Shown in pieces: positions 1 through 8,846 of a stretch of 64,000 bases of DNA; the stretch's first letter is position 1, and every line of letters begins with the position of its first letter. The stretch comes from Parvibaculaceae bacterium. GTDB taxonomy: Bacteria > Pseudomonadota > Alphaproteobacteria > Parvibaculales > Parvibaculaceae. The position numbers were made by a program, and so were the translations under genes. The DNA lies in NCBI GenBank assembly GCA_019636015.1, contig JAHBYJ010000001.1, positions 1,488,001 through 1,552,000 of the forward strand. Direction: 5' to 3'. Below the pieces are notes generated by a model. That model saw nothing but the letters and a program-made list of their open reading frames with translations, was not told where the DNA came from and made no database searches.

Positions 1-591
1 GGCGCCGCCTTCCGCCAGATGGCGGCGTCGGGCATTCTCGCCATCGTGCTGCCCGAGGCGAGCCGCCTCGACCGTTTCGAGAAACTCGTCGCCATCGAGG
101 CGGAGCAGCTTTTCGTGCTCGAGCCCGATCCCGTTCTCCGTCTCGGCGCCATGCTCGATCTCGATGAAGCGGGCGTGAAGTCGCTCGCGGCCCGCCTCAA
201 GCTCTCCAACCGGGATCGCGACCGCCTCGCTGCCATGCTCACCGACAAGACGAAGATCGTCTGCTACCTCTCCATGCGCGAGGTGCGCCGCGCGCTCTAT
301 CTCATGGGCCGCGAACTCTTCAAGGATCGCGTCTCGCTCGGCTGGGCCGAAGACCGCCCCGGCCACAACTCCTTCCAGTGGCGCGCGCTGCTCGCCATGG
401 CCGATAGCTGGCAGAAGCCGGAATTCCCGCTCACCGGCGAGATGATCAAGGCCGCCGGCGTCCCCGAAGGCCCGGAAATCGGCCGTGTGCGGAAGGAAGT
501 CGAGGAATGGTGGGTTGACTCCGACTTCATCGACGATGAATTCTCGATCATCGAACGCCTGAAAGCGGTGGTGCAGGCGACCGTGTATTGA
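1..591 (+). CDS. cca: CCA tRNA nucleotidyltransferase, C-terminal part (5' end outside window)
   Basis: The reading frame is open from base 1 and ends at TGA 589-591, so only about 196 C-terminal residues are visible. The stretch RQMAASGILAIVLPEA followed by helices rich in charged residues resembles the RNA-binding/dimerisation part of bacterial poly(A) polymerase/CCA-adding enzymes. These add or repair the 3' CCA of tRNAs. The nucleotidyltransferase head, with its GxGS and DxD motifs, would lie upstream and cannot be checked here. The next gene, a lipoprotein, follows after 19 bases and may be cotranscribed. The family assignment rests on the C-terminal half only. Confidence 0.75.
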   Translation, partial: GAAFRQMAASGILAIVLPEASRLDRFEKLVAIEAEQLFVLEPDPVLRLGAMLDLDEAGVKSLAARLKLSNRDRDRLAAMLTDKTKIVCYLSMREVRRALYLMGRELFKDRVSLGWAEDRPGHNSFQWRALLAMADSWQKPEFPLTGEMIKAAGVPEGPEIGRVRKEVEEWWVDSDFIDDEFSIIERLKAVVQATVY

Positions 592-610
592 TCGCGGAGG
601 AGGGGAGCTC

Positions 611-1153
611 ATGATCCGTCACACAGTTCTGGCGCTCTGCATCGCGGCGACGCTCGCCGCCTGCGGCGAAACGGAGCAGGAAGCGGATGCGACGCGCGCC
701 GCCGCCGCCTTTTACGACATCGTGCTCAGCGAGCGGCCCATGGGCGTGCCGGAGCCCGATCTCCGCGCGCGGCTTCGCAGCGTCATTTCCGCCGATCTCG
801 ACAGCCGCCTCGCCCAGGCCGCCGAGGCCGAGCGCCGTCACACCGAGCGCGTGAACAACGAGGAGCCGCCCTATCTTCAGGGCGACATCTTTTCCTCGCT
901 CTTCGAAGGCGCAACGGGCTACGAGATTTCCGATTGCGACGAAAAGAGCGAACGCCTCATCGAATGCGAGGTGACGCTGGTCTACGACACCGAAGACCCG
1001 GTGCAGTGGAAGGACCGCCTCATGCTCGTGGCAAGCCCCGCCGACCCCCGCACCTTCCTCGTCGACGATATCGCCTATGGCGGCGACTGGGACTTCGCCT
1101 CCAGGGGCACGCTGAAGGAAATGCTCAACGCCGTCATCGAAGCGGAGGGGTGA
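611..1153 (+). CDS. Putative lipoprotein, unknown function
   Basis: A 180-residue protein with a type II signal: a short hydrophobic stretch ending in LAAC (Cys about 17), typical of lipidation and outer-membrane sorting. The mature part is acidic, with a predicted alpha/beta character (AAAFYDIVLSERPMGVPE near the start, then LIECEVTLVYDTED). This resembles small lipoproteins of the DUF3828 type, but I cannot assign it firmly. GGAGGAGGGGAG lies just before the ATG, a very strong ribosome binding site. It probably forms a unit with the upstream cca gene. Confidence 0.7.
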   Translation: MIRHTVLALCIAATLAACGETEQEADATRAAAAFYDIVLSERPMGVPEPDLRARLRSVISADLDSRLAQAAEAERRHTERVNNEEPPYLQGDIFSSLFEGATGYEISDCDEKSERLIECEVTLVYDTEDPVQWKDRLMLVASPADPRTFLVDDIAYGGDWDFASRGTLKEMLNAVIEAEG

Positions 1154-1218
1154 GAGGCGGTCCGCTTTGGCGGACGTGAAGGTCCGGCTTGTCCGGCAAC
1201 TCAACTTTATTCCACTAT

Positions 1219-1619
1219 GTCACCCCCGGGCTTGACCCGGGGGTCCAGAGGCTCCGCGCGAGGCGCATGTGAGGGATTACTACGTCTACATCCTCGCAAG
1301 CGGGCGAAATGGAACGCTTTACACAGGCGTCACCAACGATATTCAGCGCCGCGTCTCAGAACACCGCGAGGAAATCGATAAGGGTTTCACAAGCCGCTAC
1401 GGCGTGAAACATCTCGTCTGGTACGAAGTGCACAGCGAGGCTCGCGCTGCGATCCAGCGCGAAAAGAACCTCAAGCACTGGTCGCGCGCATGGAAGATCG
1501 CCTTGATCGAGAAGATGAATCCCTCCTGGCGGGATTTGTACGAGGGGCTTTTCTAGGTCTTGCGAAGGGAGACGGCGCTCGCGCGCCTTCTGGATGCCCG
1601 GGTCAAGCCCGGGCATGAC
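1219..1619 (+). mobile_element. Candidate repeat element carrying a GIY-YIG nuclease gene (A1)
   Basis: Two 30-base inverted halves (1219-1248 and 1590-1619) flank the GIY-YIG gene. Each half is itself a hairpin around CGGGCTTGACCCG. The left half is identical, in inverse orientation, to the right halves of the gene-less elements at 3175-3305 and 12281-12419. The sequence between the nuclease stop codon and the right half (about 1557-1589) also resembles the inner flank of those elements. This suggests the gene-less copies are internal deletions of a nuclease-bearing element. Mobility is inferred, not shown. Confidence 0.5.
1269..1556 (+). CDS. GIY-YIG nuclease family protein (UPF0213-like)
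   Basis: A 95-residue single-domain protein. The N-terminal motif YYVYILAS...GTLYTGVTND is the GIY-YIG core. It is followed by the conserved Arg (IQRRVSEH), the His of that segment, and a Glu/Lys helix (AIQREKNLKHW). Single-domain members of this family cut DNA using one catalytic Tyr, Arg and Glu per site. The biological role of the bacterial short form is poorly defined. Translation appears to start at GTG 1269. The gene lies inside a pair of inverted palindromic repeats, the most informative thing about its context. Confidence 0.9.
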   Translation: MRDYYVYILASGRNGTLYTGVTNDIQRRVSEHREEIDKGFTSRYGVKHLVWYEVHSEARAAIQREKNLKHWSRAWKIALIEKMNPSWRDLYEGLF

Positions 1620-1802
1620 ACCGGTGGATTTGGCACGAACAGCGCCCCCCGGCCCTTCGCTTGCGCTCCGGGCGTTCGGGGCTCGCAAAGGTCCACTGGA
1701 CCTTTGCGCTCGCTGGCGCGAGGCGCCCCTCACCCTGCGACAAATTTCCCTGCGGCAATTGCGTCCATAGGCGGCCCCGCGCGCGGGCTTTACGCTTTCT
1801 CC

Positions 1803-3152
1803 ATGCGCGAGGACCTCATCCAGCGGTACGACATCGCCGTGCCGCGCTACACATCCTATCCGACGGCGCCGCATTTCTCCCCCGCGGTGAACGGCGAGAC
1901 TTATGCGCGCTGGCTCGCCGCGCTCGATCCCGCCGCGCCCCTCTCGCTCTATCTCCACATCGCCTATTGCGCCGAGATGTGCTGGTTCTGCGGCTGCCAC
2001 ACCAAGGCGACGAAGAAATATGCCCCCGTCGCCGATTATCTCGACGCGCTGCTCGAAGAAGCCCGCCTCGTTGCCCGCGCGCTCCCCGCGCGCATGCGGA
2101 TCGACCACATCCATTTCGGCGGTGGCAGCCCGACGCTGCTGACGCCCGGCGATTTCGGCCGCAGTCTCGCCCATCTCCGCGAACTCTATAATGTGACGCT
2201 CGATGCCGAGATCGCCGTCGAGCTTGATCCCCGCACGGCGGACGAGGCCTATGTCGCCGCCATGGCGCGCGCCGGCGTCACCCGCGCCTCCATCGGCGTG
2301 CAGGATTTCGATGCCCGCGTGCAGAAGGCGATCAACCGCATCCAGCCGCATGACGTGACGGCGCGCGTCATCCACTGGCTCCGCGCCCATGGCGTCTCCG
2401 CCATCAACATGGATCTCTGCTACGGCCTGCCCTACCAGACGGTGGCAAGCCTTCTCGACACGGTGGACAAGGCCGCCGCGCTCCGCCCCTCGCGCATCGC
2501 GCTTTTCGGCTATGCGCATGTGCCCTGGATGAAGCCGCACCAGAAGCTCATCCCGGAAGCCTCTCTCCCCGGCATCGAGGAACGCTGGGAACAATATGAA
2601 GCCGCCGCCGCGCGCCTCCTCGATCGTGGCTATGTCGCGATCGGCCTCGATCATTTCGCCCTGCCGGACGATGCGATGGCGAAGGCCAAGGCCGCCCGCG
2701 CGCTCCACCGCAATTTCCAGGGCTACACGACCGACGAAGCCCCCGTGCTGATCGGCCTCGGCGCCTCCTCCATCGGCGCGCTGCCGCAAGGCTATGCCGC
2801 GAATGAAATCGCGATCGACCGCTACAAGGAGACGGTGCGCGAGGGCCGCTTGCCCGTCACGCGCGGCATCGCCGTCAGCGGCGAGGACAGGCTCCGCCGC
2901 GCTGTCATCGAGCGCCTCATGTGCGACATGTCCGTCGATCTCGATGAAATCGCGCTGATGCACGATGTCGAAGCCGAAAGCTTCGACGCCGACCTCTCCC
3001 GCCTCGCGCCGCTCGAAGCGGACGGCATCGTGACGCGCTCAGGCCGCCGCCTCGAACTGACGGATGAAGGCCGCCCCCTCGTCCGCGCCGTCTGCGCCGT
3101 CTTCGACACCTATCTCGGCAAGGGTCCTGCACGGCACTCGAAAGCGGTGTGA
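1803..3152 (+). CDS. hemN: Oxygen-independent coproporphyrinogen III oxidase (radical SAM)
   Basis: A 449-residue protein starting at ATG 1803 (MREDLIQRYD). The longer open frame upstream is repeat and spacer sequence. The N-terminal RYTSYPTAPHF and the cluster-binding motif YCAEMCWFCGC (Cys 56, 60, 63 and 65) are hallmarks of HemN proper rather than HemW. The enzyme decarboxylates coproporphyrinogen III to protoporphyrinogen IX without oxygen, using SAM and a [4Fe-4S] cluster in the cytoplasm. The oxygen-dependent isoenzyme HemF is encoded nearby on the opposite strand, so the cell can make haem under both oxic and low-oxygen conditions. No FNR box was identified with confidence. Confidence 0.92.
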   Translation: MREDLIQRYDIAVPRYTSYPTAPHFSPAVNGETYARWLAALDPAAPLSLYLHIAYCAEMCWFCGCHTKATKKYAPVADYLDALLEEARLVARALPARMRIDHIHFGGGSPTLLTPGDFGRSLAHLRELYNVTLDAEIAVELDPRTADEAYVAAMARAGVTRASIGVQDFDARVQKAINRIQPHDVTARVIHWLRAHGVSAINMDLCYGLPYQTVASLLDTVDKAAALRPSRIALFGYAHVPWMKPHQKLIPEASLPGIEERWEQYEAAAARLLDRGYVAIGLDHFALPDDAMAKAKAARALHRNFQGYTTDEAPVLIGLGASSIGALPQGYAANEIAIDRYKETVREGRLPVTRGIAVSGEDRLRRAVIERLMCDMSVDLDEIALMHDVEAESFDADLSRLAPLEADGIVTRSGRRLELTDEGRPLVRAVCAVFDTYLGKGPARHSKAV

Positions 3153-3174
3153 GACTCCCTCATGAAAATTAATT

Positions 3175-3305
3175 CGTCATTGCCGGGCTTGACCCGGCAA
3201 TCCAGAAGCCGCGCCAGCGGCGTCCTCTTCGCAAGACTCCTGCTGACTCTACAGTGAGCGCCGTGCCCGCTCGCCCTGGACCCCCGGGTCAAGCCCGGGG
3301 GTGAC
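3175..3305. repeat. Palindromic repeat A2 (composite, two inverted hairpin halves)
   Basis: The left half (3175-3205) begins CGTCATTGCCGGGCTTGACC. The right half (3276-3305) is the exact inverse of the left end of the GIY-YIG element at 1219-1248. The inner flank just after the left half contains CTTCGCAAGAC, also found in inverse form right after the GIY-YIG stop codon. The architecture matches the copy at 12281-12419. Confidence 0.85.
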
Positions 3306-3333
3306 ATGATTGGTAGGGAGGGGATGAAACCGG

Positions 3334-3810
3334 TTAGCATATCCCCGCGAACACCGCCCCCGCCGCGCGCGCCAGTTCCTCTGCCGCAATCTCAAGCTCT
3401 AGCCCATAAGCCCCGCCGGACACGAAGATCGTGGCAAAGCTCTTCGCGCTCTCGTCGATGAACATGGGCAGCCGTTTCGCCTGGCCGAGCGGGCTGCACG
3501 CGCCCATTTGATAGCCGGTCGCCTTCACGGCCTTGTCCTTCGGCGCAAGGTCCACGCGCTTCGTGCCGATAACGCGCGCCAGCGCCTTCCGGTCGAGATC
3601 GCGCGACGCAGGCACAACGGCCACCGCGAGCTTCCTCTCCTCCGTCTCCACGATCAGCGTCTTGAAAAGCCGCTTGGGCTCGATCCCGCTCGCCGCCGCC
3701 ATCTCGAGCGCCGAGGTCTTGCGGTCCTTCGGCACATCGATCTCGCGGAACGTACCGGCAATCCTGTTCAGCCGCACGAAGCGCTCAGCGGCGGTTTCGT
3801 TCTTGGCCAT
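3334..3810 (-). CDS. ybaK: Cys-tRNA(Pro)/Cys-tRNA(Cys) deacylase, YbaK/EbsC family
   Basis: A 158-residue editing protein that hydrolyses mischarged Cys-tRNA(Pro) in trans. ATG 3810 (MAKNETAAERF) is chosen as start. The longer frame to 3930 merely reads through a palindromic repeat. The family signature TGYQMGACSPLGQAKRLP is clear and is followed by the glycine-rich FVSGGAYGLELEI segment. A lysine in the FKTLIVET region matches the conserved Lys of the family. The gene is monocistronic, with repeats on both sides, and is oriented like hemF upstream. Confidence 0.9.
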   Translation of the reverse strand: MAKNETAAERFVRLNRIAGTFREIDVPKDRKTSALEMAAASGIEPKRLFKTLIVETEERKLAVAVVPASRDLDRKALARVIGTKRVDLAPKDKAVKATGYQMGACSPLGQAKRLPMFIDESAKSFATIFVSGGAYGLELEIAAEELARAAGAVFAGIC

Positions 3811-3840
3811 GCCGGTTCGGTCCCGATCCCATCCCAAAAG

Positions 3841-3929
3841 TGTCATCCCGGGGCTCGTCCCCGGGACCCATTGGCATCGCCGCTTGTTGAAACGTGAATT
3901 GGGTCCCGGCAACAAGTGCCGGGATGACA
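3841..3929. repeat. Palindromic repeat A3 (89 bp)
   Basis: The inverted halves 3841-3870 and 3900-3929 both start TGTCATCCCGG when read from outside. They carry different central loops (GGCTCGTCC and CACTTGTTG). The same two halves occur in swapped order at 14847-14935, which has the identical length of 89 bases. Confidence 0.85.
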
Positions 3930-3943
3930 ATTGCTTTTCTTCT

Positions 3944-4828
3944 CTAGGGCCACTTCACCGTCGGCGGCATCGAGGACAATATCGAATTCACGTTCCCGCC
4001 GGTCTTCAATCCGAACACGGTCCCCCGGTCGTAGAGCAGATTGAACTCGACATAGCGCCCGCGCCGCACGAGCTGTTCCTCGCGCTCCTCTTCCGTCCAT
4101 GCCTCGTTCATGTGGCGGCGGACGAGTTTCGGATAGACGCTGAGAAACGCCCGGCCCACATCCTGCGTGAAGGCGAAGTCCTTGTCCCAGTCGCCGCTGT
4201 TCAGATGGTCGTAGAAAATCCCGCCCGTGCCGCGCGGTTCGTTCCGGTGCGGCAGGAAGAAATACTCGTCGCACCACTTCTTGAAGCGCGGATAGTAGTC
4301 CGCGTCATGCCTGTCGCAGGCCGCCTTGTAGGCCGCGTGAAATTCCACCGTATCGGGATGATCGTCCCGCCGCTGCACGTCGAGCACCGGCGTCAGGTCG
4401 CCGCCGCCGCCGAACCAGCTCTTCGTCGTATAGACATGCCGCGTATTCATGTGCACCGCCGGCACGCGCGGGTTCTGCATATGCGCGATGAGCGAAATGC
4501 CCGATGCCCAGAAGCGCGGGTCGTCTTCCGCGCCCTGCATCTGCTTGCGGAACTCTTCGGAGAACTCGCCATGCACGGTCGAGATGTGAACGCCCACCTT
4601 CTCGAAGACGCGGCCATGCATGACGGACATCTCGCCGCCGCCTTCGTCTTTCGCGCCGTCGCCGCGCTTCCACGGCGTCCGCTCGAAGCGCCCGGCGGGG
4701 CGGCCGGCGAATGTGCCCGTCAGCTCGTCCTCGAGGCGCTCGAACTCGGCGCAGATCGCGTCGCGCAGCTCGCGGAACCAGGCCTCGGCCCGCGCCTTGC
4801 GCGCGGCAATCGTCGTCTCGTCGCTCAT
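3944..4828 (-). CDS. hemF: Oxygen-dependent coproporphyrinogen III oxidase
   Basis: A 294-residue cytoplasmic enzyme starting at ATG 4828 ([11 protein letters not shown]), with AAAAGAAGAG just upstream. A TTG six codons earlier is a weaker alternative. Recognisable HemF segments include [42 protein letters not shown] and, near the C-terminus, [12 protein letters not shown]. HemF performs two oxidative decarboxylations of coproporphyrinogen III using O2, with no metal cofactor in most members. It complements the radical-SAM HemN encoded about 0.8 kb away. Confidence 0.95.
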   Translation of the reverse strand: MSDETTIAARKARAEAWFRELRDAICAEFERLEDELTGTFAGRPAGRFERTPWKRGDGAKDEGGGEMSVMHGRVFEKVGVHISTVHGEFSEEFRKQMQGAEDDPRFWASGISLIAHMQNPRVPAVHMNTRHVYTTKSWFGGGGDLTPVLDVQRRDDHPDTVEFHAAYKAACDRHDADYYPRFKKWCDEYFFLPHRNEPRGTGGIFYDHLNSGDWDKDFAFTQDVGRAFLSVYPKLVRRHMNEAWTEEEREEQLVRRGRYVEFNLLYDRGTVFGLKTGGNVNSILSSMPPTVKWP

Positions 4829-4884
4829 CGCTCTTCTTTTATGCAAGACATGCCTGAATGGATGTCTGGTTGCTTAACCACAGC

Positions 4885-4979
4885 CGTCATTGCGAGCGAA
4901 GCGAAGCAATCCAGGGGCCGCTTGCTCGGTGTTCGCCGCCCCTGGATTGCTTCGTCGGCTCTGCCTCCTCGCAATGACG
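4885..4979. repeat. Palindromic repeat C1
   Basis: It opens with CGTCATTGCGAGCGAAGCGA and closes with the inverse CTCGCAATGACG. The inner arms read GCAATCCAGGGG and CCCCTGGATTGC. It lies between hemF and trmL, and related copies are at 8721, 18414 and 23176. Confidence 0.85.
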
Positions 4980-4994
4980 CGGCCGGTTCCTTAC

Positions 4995-5465
4995 TTACCT
5001 GCCCGGAAACCTGCCGGGAAAGCTATTTGTCTGCCTGAGCGCCTCGGAAAGAACCATGGCCGCCGCCATCGCCACATTGAGCGAGCGGGCAGGGGGCCGC
5101 ATCGGAATGGTCACCCGCGCATCCGCCGCCTCGTGCACGGCGTCCGGCACGCCCGCGCTCTCCCGCCCCACAAGAAGAATGTCGGAAGGCCGGAAGGCGA
5201 AATCCGTGAAGGGCAGGGTGGCCTTCGTGGTCAGCAGCACGACCCGCGCGGCGCCCGGCTTCTCAGTTGAGAATGACTCCCAAGAAGCATGCCGCCTCAC
5301 CTCGCCAAGCGCGCCATAGTCCATCGCCGCCCGCTTCAGGTCGCGGTCGTCCCAGGGGAAGCCGCAAGGCTCGATCACGTCGAGGCTCACGCCGAGACAC
5401 GCGCCAAGCCGGATCATCGCGCCCAGATTGGGTGGAATATCGGGTTCGTAAAGGGCAAGACGCAT
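4995..5465 (-). CDS. trmL: tRNA (cytidine(34)-2'-O)-methyltransferase
   Basis: A 156-residue SPOUT-class (trefoil-knot) methyltransferase. MRLALYEPDIPPNLGAMIRL matches the conserved N-terminus of TrmL, with the Asn/Gly in motif 1. ILLVGRESAGVPD and the C-terminal IPMRPPARSLNVAMAAA form the SAM-binding knot (motifs 2 and 3). It methylates the wobble 2'-OH of certain leucine tRNAs. Its length is normal for the family. It is read on the minus strand, and its upstream side is occupied by a long palindromic repeat. Confidence 0.92.
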   Translation of the reverse strand: MRLALYEPDIPPNLGAMIRLGACLGVSLDVIEPCGFPWDDRDLKRAAMDYGALGEVRRHASWESFSTEKPGAARVVLLTTKATLPFTDFAFRPSDILLVGRESAGVPDAVHEAADARVTIPMRPPARSLNVAMAAAMVLSEALRQTNSFPGRFPGR

Positions 5466-5500
5466 GGGCTTTCCTTGTATTTCGGCCTCTCTTGAGTGCC

Positions 5501-5655
5501 ACCCTCCCCTTGAGGGAGGGTCAAAATTTGCCGCGCAAATTTTGGGGAGGGGGACTCCGCTGCCAACGGGTGACTTGTCTTCCGTTTCCCTCGCTTACCC
5601 CTCCCCGAAAAATTGCGCGACGCTCGATTTTTCGACCCTCCCGCAGGGGGAGGGT
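5501..5655. repeat. Palindromic repeat D (different family, 155 bp)
   Basis: The outer arms are ACCCTCCCCTTGAGGGAGGG and CCCTCCCGCAGGGGGAGGGT. The inner arms carry AAAATTTG...CAAATTTT and GAAAAATTGC-type palindromes, and then TTGGGGAGGGGG faces CCCCTCCCC. Unlike the other repeats in the window it lacks the GTCA termini. Only one copy was seen. Confidence 0.75.
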
Positions 5656-5954
5656 AGGAAACGGAGATAGCAAACCGAGCCTCCCGATTCAGTTTGGGGA
5701 AGCGCCTTGTCCACTGCGGCGATGCGTCATCCTGCCACAGGGGAAGCGGGGCTGGACAACATGCCGATTGGATGCCACAAAACCACGCAACACATGGGGC
5801 GAAAGCAGGGGATTCGTCGGCCTTTCGCGCCATGCAACGGTATTGAGCGGCGCTGCAATGTGCCTTTCCGCCGGGCGGGCGACCGCCCATGGAAGCACCG
5901 TTTCCCGGAACGGTGAATGCGGCGTGCGGCAATTTCAACGAGGAGATGAGAACC
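5656..5954 (+). promoter_or_regulatory. Upstream region of petABC, no gene seen
   Basis: This 299-base stretch precedes petA and holds no convincing coding frame. It contains two short hairpins near the gene: GGGCGG-GCGA-CCGCCC at 5873-5888 and ACCGTT-TCCCGG-AACGGT at 5897-5914. The petABC promoter should be here, but I could not identify a convincing -35/-10 pair. Confidence 0.4.
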
Positions 5955-6494
5955 GTGGCAGATACCCACGCGGAAGAGCCCACACGGCGCGATTTCCTGT
6001 ATGTGGCAACCGGATCCATGGCCGCCGTCGGTGCGGCCTTCGCCGTTTGGCCGCTGATCGACCAGATGAACCCTGACGCCTCGGTTCTGGCGCTGGCTTC
6101 CGCCGAGTTCGATCTGAGCAACATTCCGGTCGGCCAGGAGGTCACGGTGAAGTGGCGCGGCAAGCCCATCTTCATCCGCCACCGCACCGAAGAGGAAATC
6201 GCCGCGGCCGATGCCGTCAATGTCGCCTCGCTGCCCGATCCCCAGTCCGATGACGAGCGCGTGCGCCCCGGTCCCTCGGGCGAGCTGTCGCGCGAATGGC
6301 TGGTGCTGATCGGCGTCTGCACGCATCTCGGTTGCGTGCCGCTTGCCTATCGCGGCGAATATGAAGGTTACTTCTGCCCCTGCCACGGCTCGGTCTTCGA
6401 TACCTCGGGCCGCATCCGCCGCGGGCCGGCCCCTCTCAATCTCGAGGTGCCGCCTTACGAATTCCTGTCCGACACGCGAATCCTGATCGGCTGA
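5955..6494 (+). CDS. petA: Ubiquinol-cytochrome c reductase iron-sulfur (Rieske) subunit
   Basis: A 179-residue subunit of the cytochrome bc1 complex. I favour GTG 5955 because GAGGAG sits 9 bases upstream. ATG 5946 abuts that site and would add three residues. A twin-arginine signal ([10 protein letters not shown]) precedes the single membrane anchor (about 13-36). The Rieske cluster ligands are in CTHLGC (Cys122, His124, Cys127) and CPCHGS (Cys141, Cys143, His144). The two non-ligand cysteines form the stabilising disulfide. It is first of three genes, with petB starting 14 bases downstream. It moves electrons from ubiquinol at the Qo site to cytochrome c1 on the periplasmic face. Confidence 0.96.
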   Translation: MADTHAEEPTRRDFLYVATGSMAAVGAAFAVWPLIDQMNPDASVLALASAEFDLSNIPVGQEVTVKWRGKPIFIRHRTEEEIAAADAVNVASLPDPQSDDERVRPGPSGELSREWLVLIGVCTHLGCVPLAYRGEYEGYFCPCHGSVFDTSGRIRRGPAPLNLEVPPYEFLSDTRILIG

Positions 6495-6508
6495 GGGGGC
6501 ACACAATA

Positions 6509-7807
6509 ATGAGCGGTCAAAGCACCTACACGCCGTCGAACGGCTTCACCCGCTGGCTGGATTCGCGCCTTCCGGTCATGCGCCTCGTCAATGACAGCTT
6601 CGTCGATTACCCGACGCCGCGGAACCTGAACTACTGGTGGACCTTCGGCGGCATCCTCACCTTCTGCCTCGCGGTGCAGATCGTCACCGGCATCGTGCTC
6701 GCCATGCACTATGTGCCGACGACCGAACTCGCCTTCGCCAGCGTCGAGCACATCATGCGCGACGTGAACTACGGCTGGCTCATCCGTTATGTGCACGCGA
6801 ACGGCGCCTCGATGTTCTTCATCGCCGTCTATATCCACATGTTCCGCGGCCTCTATTACGGTTCGTACAAGGCCCCGCGCGAAGTGCTCTGGATTCTCGG
6901 CGTGCTGATCTACCTGCTGATGATGGCGACCGCCTTCTTCGGCTATGTGCTTCCCTGGGGCCAGATGAGCTTCTGGGGCGCCACCGTCATCACCAACCTC
7001 TTCGGCGCTATCCCGCTCGTCGGCGAAAGCCTGCGCACCTGGCTCTGGGGCGGTTTCGCGGTCGGCGATCCGACGCTCAACCGCTTCTTCTCGCTGCATT
7101 ACCTCTTCCCCTTCCTCATCGCCGGCGTCGTGATCCTTCACGTCTGGGCGCTGCATGTGTCGGGGCAGGGCAATCCGGCGGGCATCGAGGTCAAGGACCC
7201 GAAGAAGGACACGGTTGCCTTCACGCCCTATGCGACGATGAAGGATGCCTTCGGGCTCGCGGTCTTCATGATCCTCTTCGCCTATTTCGTGTTCTTCAAT
7301 CCGAACGCGCTCGGCGAGCCGGACAACTACATCGTGGCGAACCCGCTTTCGACGCCGGCGCACATCGTGCCCGAATGGTATCTCCTGCCGTTCTACGCGA
7401 TCCTGCGTGCCGTCACCTTCGACATCGGCCCGATCGACTCGAAGCTCGGCGGCGTCATCGCCATGTTCGGCGCCATCGCCATCCTCTTCGTGCTGCCCTG
7501 GCTCGACACGTCGAAGGTGCGCTCGGCCCGTTTCCGTCCGCTTTACCGTCAGTTCTTCTGGATCTTCGTGCTGGTCTGCCTCGGCCTCGGCTATTGCGGC
7601 GGCGCCATGCCCGACGACATCCTGATCCCGGTGGGCGACGGCGGCATGACCGTCACGCATCTCTCGCAGATTCTGACGGCCTACTACTTCCTGCACTTCC
7701 TGGTGGTCTTCCCCGTGCTGGGGCTGATCGAGAAACCGGAACCTCTGCCGGAAAGCATCGCTGCTTCGGTGCTGCATGGCACGAGGCAGGAAAAGGCCAC
7801 GAGCTGA
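6509..7807 (+). CDS. petB: Cytochrome b subunit of the bc1 complex
   Basis: A 432-residue integral membrane protein with about eight transmembrane helices. Landmarks are the paired haem-ligand histidines in helices II and IV ([38 protein letters not shown]) and the Qo-site PEWY motif ([11 protein letters not shown]). Its length suits the alphaproteobacterial six-polypeptide form, in which b is not split. It follows petA by 14 bases and precedes petC by about 20 bases, so the three genes form one operon. Confidence 0.97.
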   Translation: MSGQSTYTPSNGFTRWLDSRLPVMRLVNDSFVDYPTPRNLNYWWTFGGILTFCLAVQIVTGIVLAMHYVPTTELAFASVEHIMRDVNYGWLIRYVHANGASMFFIAVYIHMFRGLYYGSYKAPREVLWILGVLIYLLMMATAFFGYVLPWGQMSFWGATVITNLFGAIPLVGESLRTWLWGGFAVGDPTLNRFFSLHYLFPFLIAGVVILHVWALHVSGQGNPAGIEVKDPKKDTVAFTPYATMKDAFGLAVFMILFAYFVFFNPNALGEPDNYIVANPLSTPAHIVPEWYLLPFYAILRAVTFDIGPIDSKLGGVIAMFGAIAILFVLPWLDTSKVRSARFRPLYRQFFWIFVLVCLGLGYCGGAMPDDILIPVGDGGMTVTHLSQILTAYYFLHFLVVFPVLGLIEKPEPLPESIAASVLHGTRQEKATS

Positions 7808-7826
7808 GGGAGCGGAGAAAGTGAAA

Positions 7827-8615
7827 ATGAAAATGAAAGCCTTCTTCCGTGCCGTCTCGCTCGCTGCTGTTGCCGCGGTCGGCCTCTCGCTTCTCGCGGC
7901 CGGTCCGGCCCGGGCGGCGGGCGACGCCGAAAAGCCGATCGACATGCAGTGGTCCTTCGAAGGCCTCTTCGGCACCTATGATCGCGATGCGCTGCGCCGC
8001 GGCTACAAGGTCTACAAGGAAGTCTGCGCCGTCTGCCACGCGATGGAATATGTCCGCTATCGCAATCTGGCGGAGCCGGGCGGCCCCGAATTCACCGAAG
8101 GCCAGGTCAAGGCGCTCGCCGCCGAGATCACGGTTGTCGACGGTCCGAATTCCGATGGCGAAATGTACGAGCGTCCGGGCGAGGCGAAGGACCGCTTCCC
8201 GAAGCCCTATCCGAACCGCGAGGCTTCCGCCGCCGCGCTCGGTGCCTATGCCCCCGACCTCTCGCTGATGAACAAGGCGCGCCTCGGCGGTGCCGACTAC
8301 GTCTACTCGATCCTTGTCGGTTACGAGGAGGCGCCGGAAGGCTTCAACGTCAGCACCGGCTCCTACAACAAGTACTTCCCGGGCCACCTCATCGCCATGC
8401 CGAACCCGCTCTCGGACGGCCAGGTCGATTATGAGGACGGCACGCCGAACACGGTCGAGCAGATGGCGAAAGACGTCACCCACTTCATGCAGTGGGCCGC
8501 CGAGCCGAAGCTCGAGCAGCGCCACCGCATGGGCTTCCAGGTCCTGATCTATCTGATCGCGCTCACCGGCATCCTCTATTTCGCGATGCGCAAGGTCTGG
8601 GCCGACGCCCACTGA
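7827..8615 (+). CDS. petC: Cytochrome c1
   Basis: A 262-residue membrane-anchored c-type cytochrome. Of several in-frame starts, ATG 7827 fits best, with GGAG nine bases upstream; GTG 7821 and ATG 7833 are possible. A cleaved signal peptide (ending near AGPARAAG) leads to the haem-binding CAVCH (Cys67, Cys70, His71). One C-terminal helix (FQVLIYLIALTGILYFAM) anchors the protein. The distal Met ligand is probably in HLIAMPNPLS. Haem is attached by the Ccm system, several of whose genes lie at 47.9-53.1 kb. A strong terminator follows. Confidence 0.96.
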   Translation: MKMKAFFRAVSLAAVAAVGLSLLAAGPARAAGDAEKPIDMQWSFEGLFGTYDRDALRRGYKVYKEVCAVCHAMEYVRYRNLAEPGGPEFTEGQVKALAAEITVVDGPNSDGEMYERPGEAKDRFPKPYPNREASAAALGAYAPDLSLMNKARLGGADYVYSILVGYEEAPEGFNVSTGSYNKYFPGHLIAMPNPLSDGQVDYEDGTPNTVEQMAKDVTHFMQWAAEPKLEQRHRMGFQVLIYLIALTGILYFAMRKVWADAH

Positions 8616-8642
8616 TCGCGCTTCGCGAATGTGACAATGAAA

Positions 8643-8666
8643 GGGCTCCTTCGGGAGCCCTTTTTT
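8643..8666 (+). terminator. Rho-independent terminator of petABC
   Basis: A perfect 7-bp stem, GGGCTCC-TTCG-GGAGCCC, is followed directly by six T. It lies 27 bases after the petC stop codon. Confidence 0.95.
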
Positions 8667-8720
8667 ATGGCGCCGCTGCGCTGTTTTGTTATACCGGACG
8701 GGTTCTGCGCCCTTTCTTCG

Positions 8721-8819
8721 CGTCATTGCGAGGAGGCGAAGCCGACGAAGCAATCCAGGGGCGGCTCGCTCCGTGCCCGCCGCTCCTGGATTGCTTCGGC
8801 TTTCAGCCTCGCAATGACG
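8721..8819. repeat. Palindromic repeat C2
   Basis: It starts CGTCATTGCGAGGAGGCGAA and ends CCTCGCAATGACG, with inner GCAATCCAGGGG and CCTGGATTGC arms. It lies between the petC terminator and mtnP and ends 27 bases before the mtnP start. Confidence 0.85.
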
Positions 8820-8846
8820 GCATTCCAGTTCGTGAGGAGACACCCC

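Noticed and set aside
1356..2963. Minus-strand frame of 535 codons opposite the GIY-YIG and hemN genes
   Set aside because: It is antisense to two clear genes and runs through repeat sequence.
3811..3930. N-terminal extension of the YbaK frame
   Set aside because: These 40 codons are the translation of palindromic repeat A3, not conserved protein. ATG 3810 is the proper start.
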